Under the pieces are notes generated by a model. That model was not told the origin of the DNA and searched no databases. It was given only the letters and a program-made list of their open reading frames with translations. Source: Biomphalaria glabrata (taxonomy: Eukaryota; Mollusca; Gastropoda; Planorbidae). From it: a DNA stretch of 64,000 nt. Shown here in pieces: positions 11,016 to 21,411 of the stretch. A program made the translations under genes and the position numbers. Within the stretch, counting starts at the first letter, position 1; the number at the start of each line of letters is the position of its first letter. The stretch spans positions 372,001 to 436,000 of the forward strand of contig NC_074728.1 of NCBI RefSeq assembly GCF_947242115.1, given 5' to 3'.

Positions 11016-11975
11016 TCATATTGTTAATGTTTGAACACTCTTCTTAATTTGTGTCTTTTTAACGTATTTCTTACATATAATGTTAACATCTGCTCCTGTG
11101 TCCAGTTGAAATCTTATTTGTTGACTATTTATCATGAATAGTGCTGTCATTCTGACCCTATTTATGTTTAACACATTAATTGAGTTTAATTGTTCCTCTT
11201 GGTCAAATTCATCCATTGCATTATGCATATGTATTTTATTCTTAGTCTTACACTTAACTGCAAAATGATTTTTGCCTTTGCATTTATTGCAATTTTTTCT
11301 CCAAGCTGGGCATGCTGTTCTGTTCACTGCATGTCTGCCTCCACAAAACCAGCAATCTATTACGTTGTTTCTGTTGTCATTTTTCTTCTGTTCTATCTTA
11401 TCTCTCTTCACAACAGTTTCCTTATTTATCTCTGCCAATCCTTTTGCAGTTTGCTTGTATGTTTGGCATATCTCTATGCACTTCTTCAAGGTAAGATCAT
11501 CGTGATTCAGTAATCTCTCCTGCAATCTTTTCTCCACAGCGAATATAATCTTGTCTCTAATCATTCTATCCTTTTCTTTAAAATTACATTTTTCAGTCTG
11601 AGCTCTAAGTTGCATAATGAACACATCACAAGATGACATCTTTTCTATGTTCCAAAATCTGAAACTTTCCAGAACTTCATTTTTTCTGGGGTTGTAATAG
11701 TCGTGTAATTTCTTTAGTAATATTTGCGGGTCATTTACGTCTTCATTCTCATCATGCTGCAACTGCTCACAAATCTCTTGGGCCTGAGGTCCAGCACAAT
11801 GTAATATTATTGCTTTTTGTCTGATTTTAGGTTTTTCTTCAGCTTCTATTGCTAACAGTAACAGTTCCACGTGTCTTCTCCATTGGCGAAAGTTTTCACT
11901 GACATTACCTTCAGTCACTTTTAACTCTGTTGGTGGTTTAAGTAGACCTTCTGCCATCTTCCACGAAAACTTCAC
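11016..11975 (-). CDS. gag: gag and protease region of the Mag-like element
   Basis: The protein starts MKFSWKMAEGLLKPPTELKV and has a helical capsid-like part with FRQWRRHVELLLLAIE and a C-terminal pair of zinc knuckles (CWFCGGRHAVNRTACPAW, then CNKCKGKNHFAVKC). The protease signature FQLDTGADVNIIC follows near 11,085-11,125, with the D-T-G catalytic triad. Gag with two knuckles fused directly to protease is usual in Mag-type gypsy elements. Fossil copy. Confidence 0.82.
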   Translation of the reverse strand: MKFSWKMAEGLLKPPTELKVTEGNVSENFRQWRRHVELLLLAIEAEEKPKIRQKAIILHCAGPQAQEICEQLQHDENEDVNDPQILLKKLHDYYNPRKNEVLESFRFWNIEKMSSCDVFIMQLRAQTEKCNFKEKDRMIRDKIIFAVEKRLQERLLNHDDLTLKKCIEICQTYKQTAKGLAEINKETVVKRDKIEQKKNDNRNNVIDCWFCGGRHAVNRTACPAWRKNCNKCKGKNHFAVKCKTKNKIHMHNAMDEFDQEEQLNSINVLNINRVRMTALFMINSQQIRFQLDTGADVNIICKKYVKKTQIKKSVQTLTI

Positions 11976-12150
11976 TATAGTATATTTACCGTAACTGAAT
12001 AACCCCGAGCCTCTCTATATATATTTAATAATATTCTAGACTGAGACTCTGGAATCTACTAGATTCTAGATCTACTCTTTAGATCTTTTTTTTTTTTTAA
12101 ATTTAACTAGATTTATATCACTGATATAAATCTAAATATAGTTCTTGTTA

Positions 12151-12162
12151 CCGCTGCCACCA
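12151..12162 (-). other. Primer-binding site of the Mag-like element
   Basis: On the minus strand TGGTGGCAGCGG directly abuts the end of the 5' LTR, as expected for a tRNA primer site starting TGG. Confidence 0.65.
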
Positions 12163-12339
12163 TGTTGATTATTATAAACGAATAATAACAAGACTCTGGA
12201 TATAACTTATAAGACATGAAATCAGCTGTTTATGAAATCAGCTGTTTAATCTAACGCCATATTGGTTGACAACAACAGTTACAAAGGATGTTACTCCCAA
12301 ACACCGATTGGTGCAACCTATATAAAACACACATCAACA
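12163..12339 (-). repeat. Short 5' LTR (177 bp) of the Mag-like element
   Basis: Its ends form a perfect 7-bp inverted repeat, TGTTGAT...ATCAACA, giving TG...CA termini on the minus strand. It contains a TATATAA box and directly joins the primer-binding site. The partner LTR is outside the window, so the call rests on structure only. Confidence 0.65.
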
Positions 12340-13075
12340 GTAACTATAATATATTTGTAAAGTTAACAATAGCTCTAATATAAGTGTTTGTATAAAATTA
12401 TGCAATGACATTTTAACATGAGTTGTAAATTGTTTTTTTTTTAAGGCCCCTTCATATGTTGACCTAACAAAGTCAAAGTTGCCAAGGAGAGTTGAGTAAA
12501 TAGAAGGTTTGTGAATAAACATTTATATAAGTTGTTTATAGACATATTTTACTATCTTGCCCTGGATGTGGCAAAATATGTAGGACACAGCTGGGGCTGT
12601 GTAGCCACGGGAAATACTGCATTCCTCGCTAATCTTCGGACTCTTAAGACAAGCCTTATTATTACTGGCTTACAAAAATGGAAGAGCTGCTATTAGTTTT
12701 GTGTGGTAGTATGACCATCTGACTGTCATGTTTAGATCTCAAAAACTAGAAAAACTGATTTTATGGTATTTTGCAACTTGCTAAGTTTATATTCAACAAC
12801 TAATAATTGCCTTGTCATAAGGAGTCCTTTTTTTAATCTTAAGTATCTAATCAGTTTTCTGTAAAAACTTTTCTTTTTTTTCTGTTATCTTTGAAAGATT
12901 CTAATTTGTTGAATCTGGGAAGAAATGGGCATATTGAATGGTTATCATTATGATAGTGTCAAGATGTATTTAATAATTATATACAATTCAAATAGCTAGT
13001 AACTAATTACATATTTGTATCATTATTTTTCAGCGCAAAAGTTTCATTTATTAACTTTTAAAGCAATAACACAGT
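12340..13075. other. AT-rich non-coding DNA with a dispersed repeat (12,556-12,660)
   Basis: No gene seen. At 12,556-12,660 there is a plus-strand copy of a dispersed element (repeat D, core GGGAAATACTGCATTCCTC); a second copy lies reversed at 22,858-22,945. Confidence 0.6.
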
Positions 13076-13231
13076 TGAATGTTCAAGTATCCACCAGACA
13101 GATGAATGTTCAAGTATCCACCAGACAGATGAATGTTCAAGTATCCACCAGATAGATGAATGTTCAAGTATCCACCAGACAGTTGAATGTTCAAGTATCC
13201 ACTAGACAGATGAATGTTCAAGTATCCACCA
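13076..13231. repeat. Minisatellite, 27-bp unit, about 6 copies
   Basis: Nearly identical head-to-tail units beginning TGAATGTTCAAGTATCCACC. Only a few single-base differences between units, so the array is young or homogenised. Confidence 0.95.
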
Positions 13232-15012
13232 TTTCATTAATTATCATATTTCTCTTTTAGGAAAATGTTTCTGTTTTCACTTTATTTTATTTTGTACCAG
13301 TCTATTATTTTGTACCATTAAAAATTTATATTTTATGTTAGTAAAAAAGATGTTTGAAATTTTGTAGCAAAATTTAAAAAAAAAATCTCCTCTATATATA
13401 TTAAAATAGTAATTTACTCAACCTTGGAATCCTATCACTGAACTGGGAAAGCTAGCTTTGATTGTTTTTGTTGTTGTAAATATCCATATGGATAGTGTGT
13501 ATATTATGCAAAGGTTGATTATTAGCTGTTAAGGTTGGAATTTTCCTTTTTTTAATTTTTACATGATTTCAATGTTAAATACCACTGTAGTTGTCTTTCT
13601 GATAATGATGCTATGATGTGGTCTTGGTATATTTTTTCTGTGATTAGATGTTGTAACATATAGATATTGACAATCTACAAAGTTTATATACAACCAAGTT
13701 CATACATTAATCTATTTCACAATCATACAAACTATAAACTGCGTAAAGCTTTTGTTATTATTAAAAATATAAACTGTAAAGTATTGGATGCTAAAATGCA
13801 TTTGAATTGATTCTTCCCGAGCTATACTTTATTGCTTCTTCATTTTGTGTGTGCACAATCTATTGAATTAATAATGTAATTTTTTGTGAGATGATTTGTG
13901 TTGGTCACATGTATAAGTCATTAGTTTCTATCATGATTTTTTAAAAAGTATTTGTGTAAAACCACAGAGGTTTCATTAAATTTGTACTTTATTAATTTTT
14001 TATTTTAAATTTTTGTTAAGTTTTAATTTTACTTACAAGCTGAATTTGTATACATAGCTATGATTTGATTTGATGGAATTCTTCTTTTTATAAAATTTTA
14101 CATGGTCTAAGGTTTTTGAGTTCATTGAAGCTTTTTTTCAAAACTGTCTGAAGAGTTGAACTGAAGGCTTGTGAAACAATAGGCCAGCAAAAAATAATTA
14201 AAGCTTCCTCTCACCAGCCTGACTGAAATGATTTTTCTGTCTGGAAGAGATCCTACTTGGTGTCTGTATCACACTACTATTTCCAATGCTTCAGAAGCTC
14301 CAGACACGGGGGCTAGAGATTGGCAGACTGCTAAGCACACCAAGAACTCCTGCCATCTTCCTGCTCTTTACCACACTCAACAATCCCCATTGCATTTGTG
14401 AAACAGAATGTTGGGATTGTTGACATGGTCATAAAGACTCTCTTCCCAACCAAGACTTGAGCAATGCTTTTCCATTCCTAATGAAGTCTTGTTTTCTTAC
14501 TTCCTTGAAGCCTAATTGTTTTGACCCAGGGGTGGGGGGGCACTATGTTGTAGACTGGGATGTTTGCTTTCTGACAGCATTGTAGAATAATTATATTGTA
14601 ATAAAATATTTTTCAAATAAAAAAATTAAATGAAACAAAACCTACATCTTGGCTATTAAAATCCAGGTTAATACTGCTATTTGTTATATAATGTATGTGT
14701 CACTGTCATGAGATGTATACATTGGATGCTTACATAAACATTGGTTTTGTGAAACATCAGTCAATTGTATTTATGACCCTACTCTAAATGGCCTAGAATG
14801 TTGAACACAAGAGTACCAGTTCAATGTTAGAGAAAATAATAGTAAGTAGGGGAGACAATAAAAGAGTTTTAATATGTTCCATCTTCTTGTTTAGTCCACT
14901 TTTGTGAATTATAGTTGAAGTTTAATTGTGTTTAATCATATTAGCCACCCAACTCTATTGTAAAAATCGTATTATACAATGCAACTTTTATCTACAGATA
15001 ATGACCCTGTAA
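13232..15012. other. Non-coding stretch, no gene recognised
   Basis: AT-rich throughout. The part 14,190-14,540 is less AT-rich and ends in AATAAA-type signals near 14,600, so a 3' untranslated region or an old repeat is possible. I see no open frame with coding character. Confidence 0.5.
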
Positions 15013-15751
15013 GAAGGTAAAGTACCACAATGACCAACCAGCGTTACTTTCCCCAACTACTGTCTGGTGCCCAATAGATTTGGTTGGACTCTCAGGCATC
15101 ATTCTATGGCCTCCTATGGATCATCTCGGTGAGATGAATGCCTGGGCATTAGCTGTGGTTGGAACGATGTTGCCCACACATCAGTTCCTCCCTCTCCATG
15201 CAGCTGATGTATCCAAAGGAACGGCAGTGCCGATACAGTTTGGGGTTAGCGGCATCGCAGGTTCTGCCAGAGTGTAGCACTGGGTGCTGCAAACTGCCTT
15301 AGGGTCGCCAGCTCCTGATTTTTCCTCAGGGTTGACTCCCGAAGCCTTTTCCATGATTGGGTATAGCTGCAAAGCAACAGAGGTTTGAATTCAGAGTTTT
15401 CCTTCTCCTAGGTGGGTAGCCAGCAAGGTTGTCATAGCCGGAAGTGGTAATGGATGAAAGCACTCCACTACCTATAAAATTCTTCCAAATGGCATGCATC
15501 TCGAATAGCCTCTGACAACCAGTCCAACTCATGGCCTTCATGTGTGGCTCAGATATTGAGTCCGGCGGAACTGTTCTCACTAACAGGAGAAGGGGCAAAG
15601 GCGAGTAACTGGCACCTTAACCAGTAAGCTTCGGGCAGGAGGGGCTCAGGCATCGTAAGAATCAAAGATCCCATTCTTCAGCAACATTTGAACCCTTAGA
15701 TCCCCTCAGTTTGGAAGACAAGCACTTAACCTCTCACCCACAGCATCCCAA
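15013..15751 (-). mobile_element. tRNA-derived SINE (family A), split by a 544-bp insert
   Basis: The tRNA-like head is at about 15,655-15,751 (minus strand, GAGAGGTTAAGTGC box A area and GGTTCAAATG box B area). The conserved body is at 15,013-15,100 (CCCCAACTACTGTC...). Between them lies a foreign insert bounded by a 10-bp repeat. The same SINE occurs at 19,098, 21,412, 23,728, 25,487, 26,884, 27,105, 37,180 and 50,452. Confidence 0.8.
15101..15644 (-). mobile_element. Unclassified 544-bp retroposon-like insert in a SINE
   Basis: Bounded by the direct repeat CTCAGGCATC (15,091-15,100 and 15,645-15,654), whose removal restores a continuous SINE body. The insert is clearly richer in G+C than its surroundings and has a 90-codon minus-strand open frame (15,326-15,598) with no family I recognise. 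There is no terminal inverted repeat and no poly-A tail. A short retroposon or the 5' part of a LINE are both possible. Confidence 0.6.
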
Positions 15752-16320
15752 AGTTAAAATTTATTTAGCATAAATATTTAAATGTCTAGATCCTCTGTTA
15801 CTATTTGCAGCACGTTTTTCAGCATTATTACACAAGAAATGCTCAAATCTTATTGATTTAAGCAAGTACTTATATATACAATGCAGCCATTGTAATAGTA
15901 ATTAGAAGCCTAATTTTACAAACTTGAATGACAGCAATTTGGTTTGGAACCTAATTGTCTAAATTTTTAAAAATATATTTTTGTTTTAAATAAGCTCAAG
16001 ACATGCCAACCTATTTACCCAAAAAATTATTTCTGTACACTTAATTTTTGAAGAATTATTTTCATAATGCTTTCTAGTGTCTTTATCAATTGATATTAAG
16101 CCACATCTGGGTACTGTTCATGCATTGCTTTTTAATGCCCTGAGTATCAAGCACACTGATCTAGTTCATTCATGTTCAGATTCTATTAGCTACCCTACTA
16201 GATGAAATGCCCATACTCATTCCCAGCTATCCTGCAGGAGGTTTGGGATGCAACAATTGCAAAGGAACATGCAGATGTAACAAATTACTGACAAAAGTAA
16301 AAACCACACTGACAACATAT
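15752..16320. other. Non-coding stretch downstream of the PSMC2 exon
   Basis: AT-rich, no open frame or repeat family recognised; probably 3' flank of the minus-strand host exon. Confidence 0.5.
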
Positions 16321-16619
16321 TTAATAAGAAAGATACCATGATTTAATAAGTTGAAATAAAACATCAAACAATGATTCACTTAAGTTTAAAATCAGATCAG
16401 TGAGTAAACACAAGTTCTGTACTGATTCTCTAGTAGACATTTCTATCAAGCTACAATTGATTTCATTGTAAGTCATGTAGCAAGGAGTTGCACTAGATTT
16501 GGCATAGGCTTTGATGACTTTATTTACTGCTTCCAGAAAATCTTTCTCTGTAGCCATCTTCCTATGAACCCTGATAGCAAACATTCCAGCTTCTGTGCCA
16601 ACACAACGAATTTCCGCTC
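16321..16619 (-). CDS. PSMC2: Last exon of 26S proteasome ATPase PSMC2/Rpt1, without its usual stop
   Basis: After an acceptor (pyrimidine-rich, ...ATCAATAG) the frame reads [16 protein letters not shown], then [20 protein letters not shown] and [10 protein letters not shown], the C-terminal helical domain of Rpt1, an AAA+ ATPase of the 19S particle that unfolds ubiquitinated proteins. The Rpt1 family normally ends exactly at MTYN. Here the stop codon is replaced by GAA and the frame runs on for 38 residues. Several positions conserved in animals differ: S-V-C to C-V-G, R-A-R-R to R-V-H-R, T-P-R-Y to T-P-C-Y. Two of these look like CpG decay. There is no internal stop or frameshift. Together with the absence of the other exons this suggests a partial, decaying duplicate, although a divergent working paralogue cannot be excluded. 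Confidence 0.85.
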
Positions 16620-16820
16620 CTATTGATAAAAGCAAATAAAAAAGTAAAAATAAAAAAAAAAACAATAGACCTCTTTTGTTTTTTAACCAATGCATTAACA
16701 AACAAATGATTAATTCAAAACTTAGAAAAAAAGCATAAAAACACAGACACTATGGAGTCACTATCAAAATAATCAGTATGACAAGATTCTTAATAAATAC
16801 TATTCAGATTTATTTCTCTT

Positions 16821-17853
16821 ATAACCACGGCATGGGGCTCAGCAGCCCAAACCAACCTAAGAAAAATAGACAAGGTTCAAAATATTGGTCTAAGGATAAT
16901 GACAGGAGCAATGAAAACAACACCCATAAGAGCTATGGAGAAAACCGCTGCACAAAAACCATCTCAAAAGGACCAATTTCATACAGGAATCTCTAAGCCT
17001 AAAAAAGAAACACCAACTTGAAAAAATTACTCTGGAATCCTCAATAAACTATAATGAATCTCCACCCTGGGACGAAAGCCCTCTTCCTACTATAAGGGAC
17101 CATATTGAAAACATAAAAAGAAAATCTGTTAACAGACCAACAGAGCTCAAGGAAATAGTGAACTGTTTTCTACATACCAATTACCCTAGCAATCAGTGGA
17201 TCAGATTTTACACGGATGGCTCATCCCATAAAGCCACCACAAATGGAGGAGCTGGAATACTTATCAAATGGCCAGATGGAGGAAAACTAGAAAAATCCAT
17301 TGCAACTGGAGAGCTCTCGGACAGTCACCGAGCAGAAAGGGAAGCACTAGCACTAGCTGCTACCATGCTAGCAAATCATCCAAGTTCCCCACAAAGTCAG
17401 ATTGTGTTTCTAACCGATGCGAAAACAACCCTCCAAAGGTTGCAAAACTCTGATTCCTCTTATATTAAACACCTCAGAACAGCACTTACAAAGCTCAACA
17501 ACAACAGCAAAAAAACTGTTATCAATGGATACCAGCTCATATACAACTAGAAGAAAATGAGAAGGCTGACACACTCGCCAAGAGTGGGAGAACCAACTCA
17601 CAAATAAACTCTGCACTCTATCCAGAAGAAATGAAGAAATTAATTGTAAATAAAATAAATGAGAAATGGACGAGCTCTCATCCAAATCACAAGAAAGATG
17701 ACGCTTACTATAAGCTATCCCGACAAGACCAACGTCTTTTGACTCAGGACTGGACACAACAGAATGCGACAACACATATAACGCAAGCTCAAAATTGGAA
17801 CTAGTCATATGAACACTCCAACATAACAATGAGAACGAAGAAGAAGAAGAAGA
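16821..17853 (+). mobile_element. 5'-truncated I-like LINE with RNase H, in the PSMC2 intron
   Basis: Closely related to the 3' half of the LINE at 32,336-34,457: C-terminal RT tail, then RNase H (FYTDGSSHKATTNGGAGILI, SDSHRAEREALALAATM), then a (GAA)n tail. Flanked by the 9-bp repeat ATTTCTCTT (16,812-16,820 and 17,854-17,862), as expected for target-primed insertion. Compared with the other copy it has small internal deletions and frame changes, including loss of the WIPAH region's frame near 17,540, so it is dead. It lies antisense to the host exons. Confidence 0.88.
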
Positions 17854-18175
17854 ATTTCTCTTTTAATGTAAGTTGATTCAAATGGAAATCTAGGTTTACT
17901 TCTGTATACCATTATCAAGAGTAGATGAGAAGACATTAACATTAAGAGTGTTTGTTGAGAGGAAAGAACATAGTTTGTGAGAGAATTAAATTTGTAAACA
18001 ATAACGATCATTGTGGTAACTACATTATGATGAATACACAGTTTTTAAAGCTAATGTACATTAAAATGAAGTAATTGCTATCATACATAAATTTGTCAAT
18101 AATAGAAATAGTATCAAGTATTAGATTGCAGAGTGAAAGTATAAACTTGAATGGAAGAAAGAGAAAGTAGTCAAG

Positions 18176-18310
18176 TCTAAACATCAAAGTATGACTAGGA
18201 AAATCTCAATGTAATGTCTCAACACCAAATATGACTAGCAAAGTCTCATCTCAACATCAAATAGGATTAGGAAAGTCTCACTGTAATATCTCAACATTAA
18301 ATTTGAGTAC
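18176..18310. repeat. Degenerate tandem repeat, about 45-50 bp unit, 3 copies
   Basis: Repeated blocks of the form TATGACTAGGAAAATCTCAA ... TGTCTCAACA; imperfect spacing. Confidence 0.6.
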
Positions 18311-18619
18311 TTCTTTGAACCCAGCTTGGTAAAATAGTTTTAATAGCTCTAATAACTTGCAATCAGGCAACTGATTGTTGGCTTAAAAGGCTAAAAGGCA
18401 GCCATAAATGTTTTGTAGTCATTGATTGTCATATGGTTAGGGTTAGTGAATGTTTTATATAGTGGCTGATTATAAGCTTTCAATAAAGTTTCACTACTTT
18501 GCATTTTAAGGGTTCTTATTTAGGATTTTAATGTATTAATCTGGAGTCATTTAATTTTTTACCAAATAAATACCCTTGCTCTTTCCATTCACTACAAGGT
18601 ATTCCTTTATTTTTTTAAT

Positions 18620-18785
18620 TATTTTTTTATAGAGCGCATCTTTCATGCTTATAACATGCTCATGGTCTAATCTCTTTTAGTGGAAACTTGGAGTAAAAAG
18701 GTTTCTGTACTGCATTTAGAGGCTCAGCAAACACAACTAAGCTCAAGTAAGATTTGAGCTCAAGCCCCATTGATAGGGAGCCAAG
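18620..18785 (+). repeat. Dispersed repeat C
   Basis: Shares the core CATGCTTATAACATGCTC, GGTCTAATCTC and a following TGCATTTAGAGGCTCA with a copy at 30,258-30,415. The family is unknown to me. Confidence 0.6.
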
Positions 18786-18873
18786 AGATTTTATCCAAAA
18801 CAGCTACACATCCCACTTCTTTTAACATTGTTAATTACCCCATAAATATAAACATAATAATGTGAATACATAC

Positions 18874-18970
18874 CTGTACTGTTTGGGCATAATCTAGCCA
18901 GCAGCTCATAACGAATATCTTTCTCTACACTCATAGATCTAGCATGTATTTTACATATATGTGTACGGCC
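18874..18970 (-). CDS. PSMC2: Penultimate exon of PSMC2/Rpt1
   Basis: A 97-bp exon with a clean acceptor (TTTTGCAG) and donor (ACAG|GTATGT) encodes [20 protein letters not shown] and then [13 protein letters not shown], the stretch just before the C-terminal domain of Rpt1. Its end phase (a single G) joins in frame to the next exon at 16,619 to give ...NSTG-AEIR, exactly as in the family. Compared with the animal consensus it has only conservative changes plus F to C in HIFKIHA. The intron between the two exons (about 2.25 kb) holds a reversed LINE copy and other repeats. The ten or so upstream exons, including Walker A and B, are not found in the 19-27 kb region. Confidence 0.88.
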
Positions 18971-19097
18971 CTGCAAAATGATAAGTGTTATGTAATAATT
19001 CATGAAATGTTTATATTCAATGAAAAAAAGTTATAACAAATAAAAAGTTGTAGTAACAAAGAAAAACTAAACATTTAATTTTCTGAAGACAGGTATT

Positions 19098-19272
19098 TTA
19101 ATTTCGGGATCTTTAGCATACCTCGGAGTCCACCCAGCTCTAATGGGTACCTAATATAAGTTAGAGAAAAAGAAAAGCCAGTTGGTCATTGTGCTGGCGA
19201 CATGACAACCTTGTTAACCATAGGCCAGAGAAACAGACCTTTTCATCATCTGCCAATAGACTTTATTTTACT
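19098..19272 (+). mobile_element. SINE family A, 5'-truncated copy
   Basis: Has the body motifs CCACCCAGCTCTAATGGGTA, GGTCATTGTGCTGGC and ACATGACA shared with the full copy at 21,412; the tRNA-like head is missing. Confidence 0.75.
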
Positions 19273-20183
19273 TTTTAGAAAGCTAATGCTTCCAATTAAT
19301 GCAGTTTAGTTCATAGCCAATTGATAAATCTAAAAAAAATATTGGTGGGGCACTGACCATTTGACCCTAATGCTGAGGTTCCAATGTCTATAACATTGAA
19401 ACAATAAAGCAATTGTTGGCAACATAAATATCAGACATTTTTAATACAATTGTGTGTCTTTGGACATTTTGTGTATTAAATTATTGTTAATTATTATTAT
19501 TAATTGTTATTATTAATTATATATCAGTTATAAGCATTCTTGGCTACCAAGTGAAAATACATTTTTACACCAACAATGTTGCCAACAATATACTAACATT
19601 CCTTACATATTTCAAAAAGAATAAAAATTAAAATCCTTAAGTTTCTTTCTTTAAATCATAAAAAAAAATCACACATATAAACATAACACATTATACAATT
19701 TATAAATGCTAAGCTATAAACTGCTTGATTATGTATGTGAGGAGAGCTTCATTGAAATCACATTGTAGACTAGGTATTTTTGATTTGATTCCACATTGTG
19801 CTTGCTGAGAGCCTAAAGGAAGGACTCACCGATATCCTCCCCCCCCCCCCCCCCCAATATGTCAACAAAAGTTATTGAACCAGAATGCACTGTGCTTGCT
19901 ATAGGAGCATGGAAGTTGTGCTAATCAAAAGCAATAATAATACTAGCAATAATAAACTACTGGCCAGAGATGAAGCCTTCAATTCAGCTTTCATCACCAC
20001 ATTTTGAAAAGCATGAACTAAAAATGTAAGTCATTCAGTGTTGCCAGACATAAGCACTGTAATGAACATCTTCACCATCACTTGTTCCATAAGTTTGATG
20101 GATCACTGGGTCAACAGAGATGCTGCCCATCAAAGCTTTTCTGCTTTTCTCTTAGTGATAAATCTGAAATGTTGACAAATTAC
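19273..20183. other. Non-coding, AT-rich, with a poly-C tract near 19,840
   Basis: No coding region seen. Contains ATTATT-rich microsatellite-like DNA near 19,480 and about 17 C in a row near 19,840-19,856. Confidence 0.5.
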
Positions 20184-20283
20184 CTTTTTATGTTTCTCTG
20201 CTGGCTCAAAACCAAGGACTTTACCAACTCTTCATCTAATGAGGTTTGTATCGTCTCTGCTTTTTGATAGCAATGTTGCTTCC
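20184..20283 (-). CDS. Candidate host exon, unrecognised
   Basis: On the minus strand an acceptor (TTTTTAG) and donor (AAAAAG|GTAATT) bound 100 bp open in one frame, reading KQHCYQKAETIQTSLDEELV and then KSLVLSQQRNIK. I do not recognise the family. It lies upstream of the PSMC2 exons but is not PSMC2 sequence. It may belong with the candidates at 21,763, 22,494, 23,265 and 24,675. Evidence is splice signals plus amphipathic coding-like content only. Confidence 0.3.
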
Positions 20284-20858
20284 CTAAAAATGCAAAATTA
20301 AAATTTCTTTAGAAAATGTTATGTACTCTTGTTTTCACTATTTTTGTCTAACAGCCTATAAGCATAACTGACACGACTAGAATGACAATTTAAAGTCAAA
20401 ACTAGGAAAGTTTATATCATACAAAGCAAGATAGAAAAAGGTTCATCATGGTCCACTAGCAGGTTACTAGAGACAGTTATCTATCTTAGAAATAATTTTT
20501 TTAGAGTGATTATATGTGTACCAAAAAAAAAAAATTATGTTTCATATCACATTAACAAGCAGTTTGTGACACTTATGCATCAATGAAGTTGCAAGCATAA
20601 AAAAAGGTACTACTTCTATAGTATACTAGCATTACCCTTGGTTCTTCCACCTGATTTGTTCTCAGGCTATACATTGTTTATTTTGGCTAAAAACTCTTTT
20701 TTTTTTCTGCACTTCCAATAAAATTTCCTGCATTTTATTTTCAGCCCAAAAAGCCTAGTATCAATTACATTGAATTCATAAAGACACATACTTTTGGTGT
20801 TTGAATTCTAAGAACACTTTTCTCCCCATCCTCAAACAAACAAAAATGGTACATACAA

Positions 20859-21175
20859 TCTTCTTTCTTCTTCCTTCTCATTTTTTTATTGGAGCATTCA
20901 GATGACTGGACCAGTATATGAGATTATTTTCGCAGTGGTTTCCAAATCAGGGAACTCTCCATATAGTTTTCTTTCTATTGGGGTGTTTTGGGGCCAGTGT
21001 CATGTACAGCCTCTTGGTAAAGAGAGCAGTTTTGGAGGAGATGGTCAGCATTCTCTGGTGACACTCCAAATGGGCAGATTTCAGTTTCTGATTTTGATCT
21101 TCTGATACATATGTTGTCGAATTCTCTTGTGTCTGGTCCTGCAGAAAAAAAAATGATTTTAGATGTTTTTCTCCC
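20859..21175 (-). mobile_element. 3' fragment of the I-like LINE
   Basis: Reverse copy of the LINE 3' end: (GAA)n-type tail seen as CTTCTTTCTTCTTCC near 20,860. The C-terminal Cys/His-rich part (CPFGVSPENADHLLQNCSLY) then reads on the minus strand. Diverged from 32,336-34,457 and truncated. Confidence 0.8.
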
Positions 21176-21411
21176 ATGAAACAGTTCTAAAGGCACACCA
21201 CTAGTCATGATTTAGTTTATCTTTACATATGAATTTTTTTTTAATTTGGTCAGTTGTAGCACCTTTATCTGGACATGCATCTTATACACATTTAAAAATA
21301 TTTGACACTTATATTTATAGCCTATCAAGATCAAATAGCCTGGGAACGACATGGCCTAAATTGTGCCCATGTGCCTAAACTCAAAACTCAAACCCTGATT
21401 ACCACAAACAG

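Larger units (their letters stand above)
8904..12339 (-). mobile_element. Mag-like Ty3/gypsy retrotransposon, 5' portion, broken
   Basis: Minus-strand element with a short 5' LTR (12,163-12,339), primer-binding site, gag with two zinc knuckles, protease, RT, RNase H and integrase in the ordinary gypsy order. The integrase is split by the Gmr1-like insertion and resumes at 1-247; the 3' end is outside the window. The coding part has several breaks besides the nested insertion, so this is an older copy. The paired knuckles, short LTR and gag sequence suggest the Mag lineage; this finer placement is inference. Confidence 0.85.

Noticed and set aside
13076-13231. CRISPR-like short array
   Set aside because: 27-bp units directly abut with no spacers; minisatellite.
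20902-21208. Short overlapping frames on both strands
   Set aside because: Explained by the reversed LINE 3' fragment.
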